DNA from: Clostridium collagenovorans DSM 3089
GTDB lineage: Bacteria; Bacillota; Clostridia; Clostridiales; Clostridiaceae
Direction: 5' to 3'
Assembly (NCBI RefSeq): GCF_900130005.1
Contig: NZ_FQXP01000007.1
Location: 166,691-230,690, forward strand
Length of the DNA: 64,000 nucleotides
The notes below the pieces were generated by a model that worked only from the letters and a program-made list of their open reading frames with translations, was not told where the DNA came from and made no database searches. How positions within the stretch are numbered: position 1 is the stretch's first letter; each line of letters starts with the position of its first letter. Shown here in pieces: positions 63,886 to 64,000 of the stretch. Made by a program: the position numbers and the translations under genes.

Positions 63886-63890
63886 ATAAA

Positions 63891-63965
63891 TGGTGACTCC
63901 TAGGGGAATCGAACCCCTGTTACCACCGTGAAAGGGTGGTGTCTTGACCGCTTGACCAAGGAGCC
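63891..63965 (-). tRNA. tRNA-Glu (UUC)
   Basis: 75 bases with encoded CCA. Acceptor GGCTCCT/AGGAGTC, anticodon arm CCACC-CTTTCAC-GGTGG with anticodon TTC, T loop GGTTCGATTCC. First of four closely spaced minus-strand tRNA genes that probably form one transcript. Confidence 0.97.
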
Positions 63966-64000
63966 ATATTAATTTTTATTTTATCTTTAGTTAAGTTAAA

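Overview
The window is AT-rich DNA with long, T-rich intergenic gaps, strong AGGAGG-type ribosome binding sites, many intrinsic terminators and a T-box leader. Together with the gene content (DnaD/DnaI-type replication proteins, FabK-type fatty acid synthesis, Cheo-type LexA boxes, UGA-decoded selenoproteins) this points to a low-GC Firmicute, most likely a Clostridium. The species cannot be named from the sequence.

Layout. 1-4.3 kb: a partial PTS-EIIC/EAL fusion, then a small accessory patch with a methyltransferase, gene debris, a hairpin like an IS200/IS605 end, and an aminoglycoside 6-adenylyltransferase gene broken by an in-frame TAA. 4.6-5.6 kb: an ECF sigma/anti-sigma pair. 5.7-9.6 kb: rlmH, a SEC-C protein, a GerMN lipoprotein, a WalJ-like hydrolase and murA. 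10.5-17.4 kb (mostly + strand): a 2H-like protein, T-box-asnS, a dUTPase, a YdcZ transporter, a LysR regulator and an intracellular subtilase. 17.5-21.1 kb: an iron/phosphonate-type ABC importer with a hairpin between its first two genes. 21.8-38.6 kb: cinA, an M16C peptidase, a PHP hydrolase, a 1768-residue pseudokinase/AAA/TPR/GGDEF protein, map and a hybrid histidine kinase. 38.9-40.1 kb: a small gene behind a textbook SOS promoter, then an orphan DnaA-box cluster. 40.1-51.1 kb: the complete fatty acid synthesis cluster (fabT, fabH, acpP, fabK, fabD, fabG, fabF, accB, fabZ, accC, accD, accA) with FabT-like operators. 51.8-53.7 kb: DnaD-domain and DnaI-like proteins.

The most striking region is 53.9-61.0 kb on the minus strand. 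It holds ten genes, five of which only make sense if an in-frame UGA is read as selenocysteine, each followed by a stem-loop at the position of a bacterial SECIS element. I recognise it as the Sao (selenoprotein/organometal-associated) gene set: two thioredoxin-like CxUC proteins (SaoT), DsrE-like SaoD, a permease of the ArsP/YraQ type (SaoE), a lipoprotein ending in Cys-Cys-COOH (SaoC), two substrate-binding proteins (one with Sec, SaoB), an ABC permease with Sec in a membrane segment (SaoP), an ATPase (SaoA) and a MerB-like organometal lyase with Sec at the catalytic thiol position (SaoL). Cys-Cys, Cys-Sec or CxxC pairs recur in most members, which fits hand-over of a soft metal or organometal from an importer to a lyase. 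The substrate is not known from sequence. Ordinary gene calling would truncate or miss five of these genes.

The window ends with a DUF4179/ECF sigma pair, a 9-bp tandem repeat, and four tRNA genes (Glu, Val, Asp, Thr).
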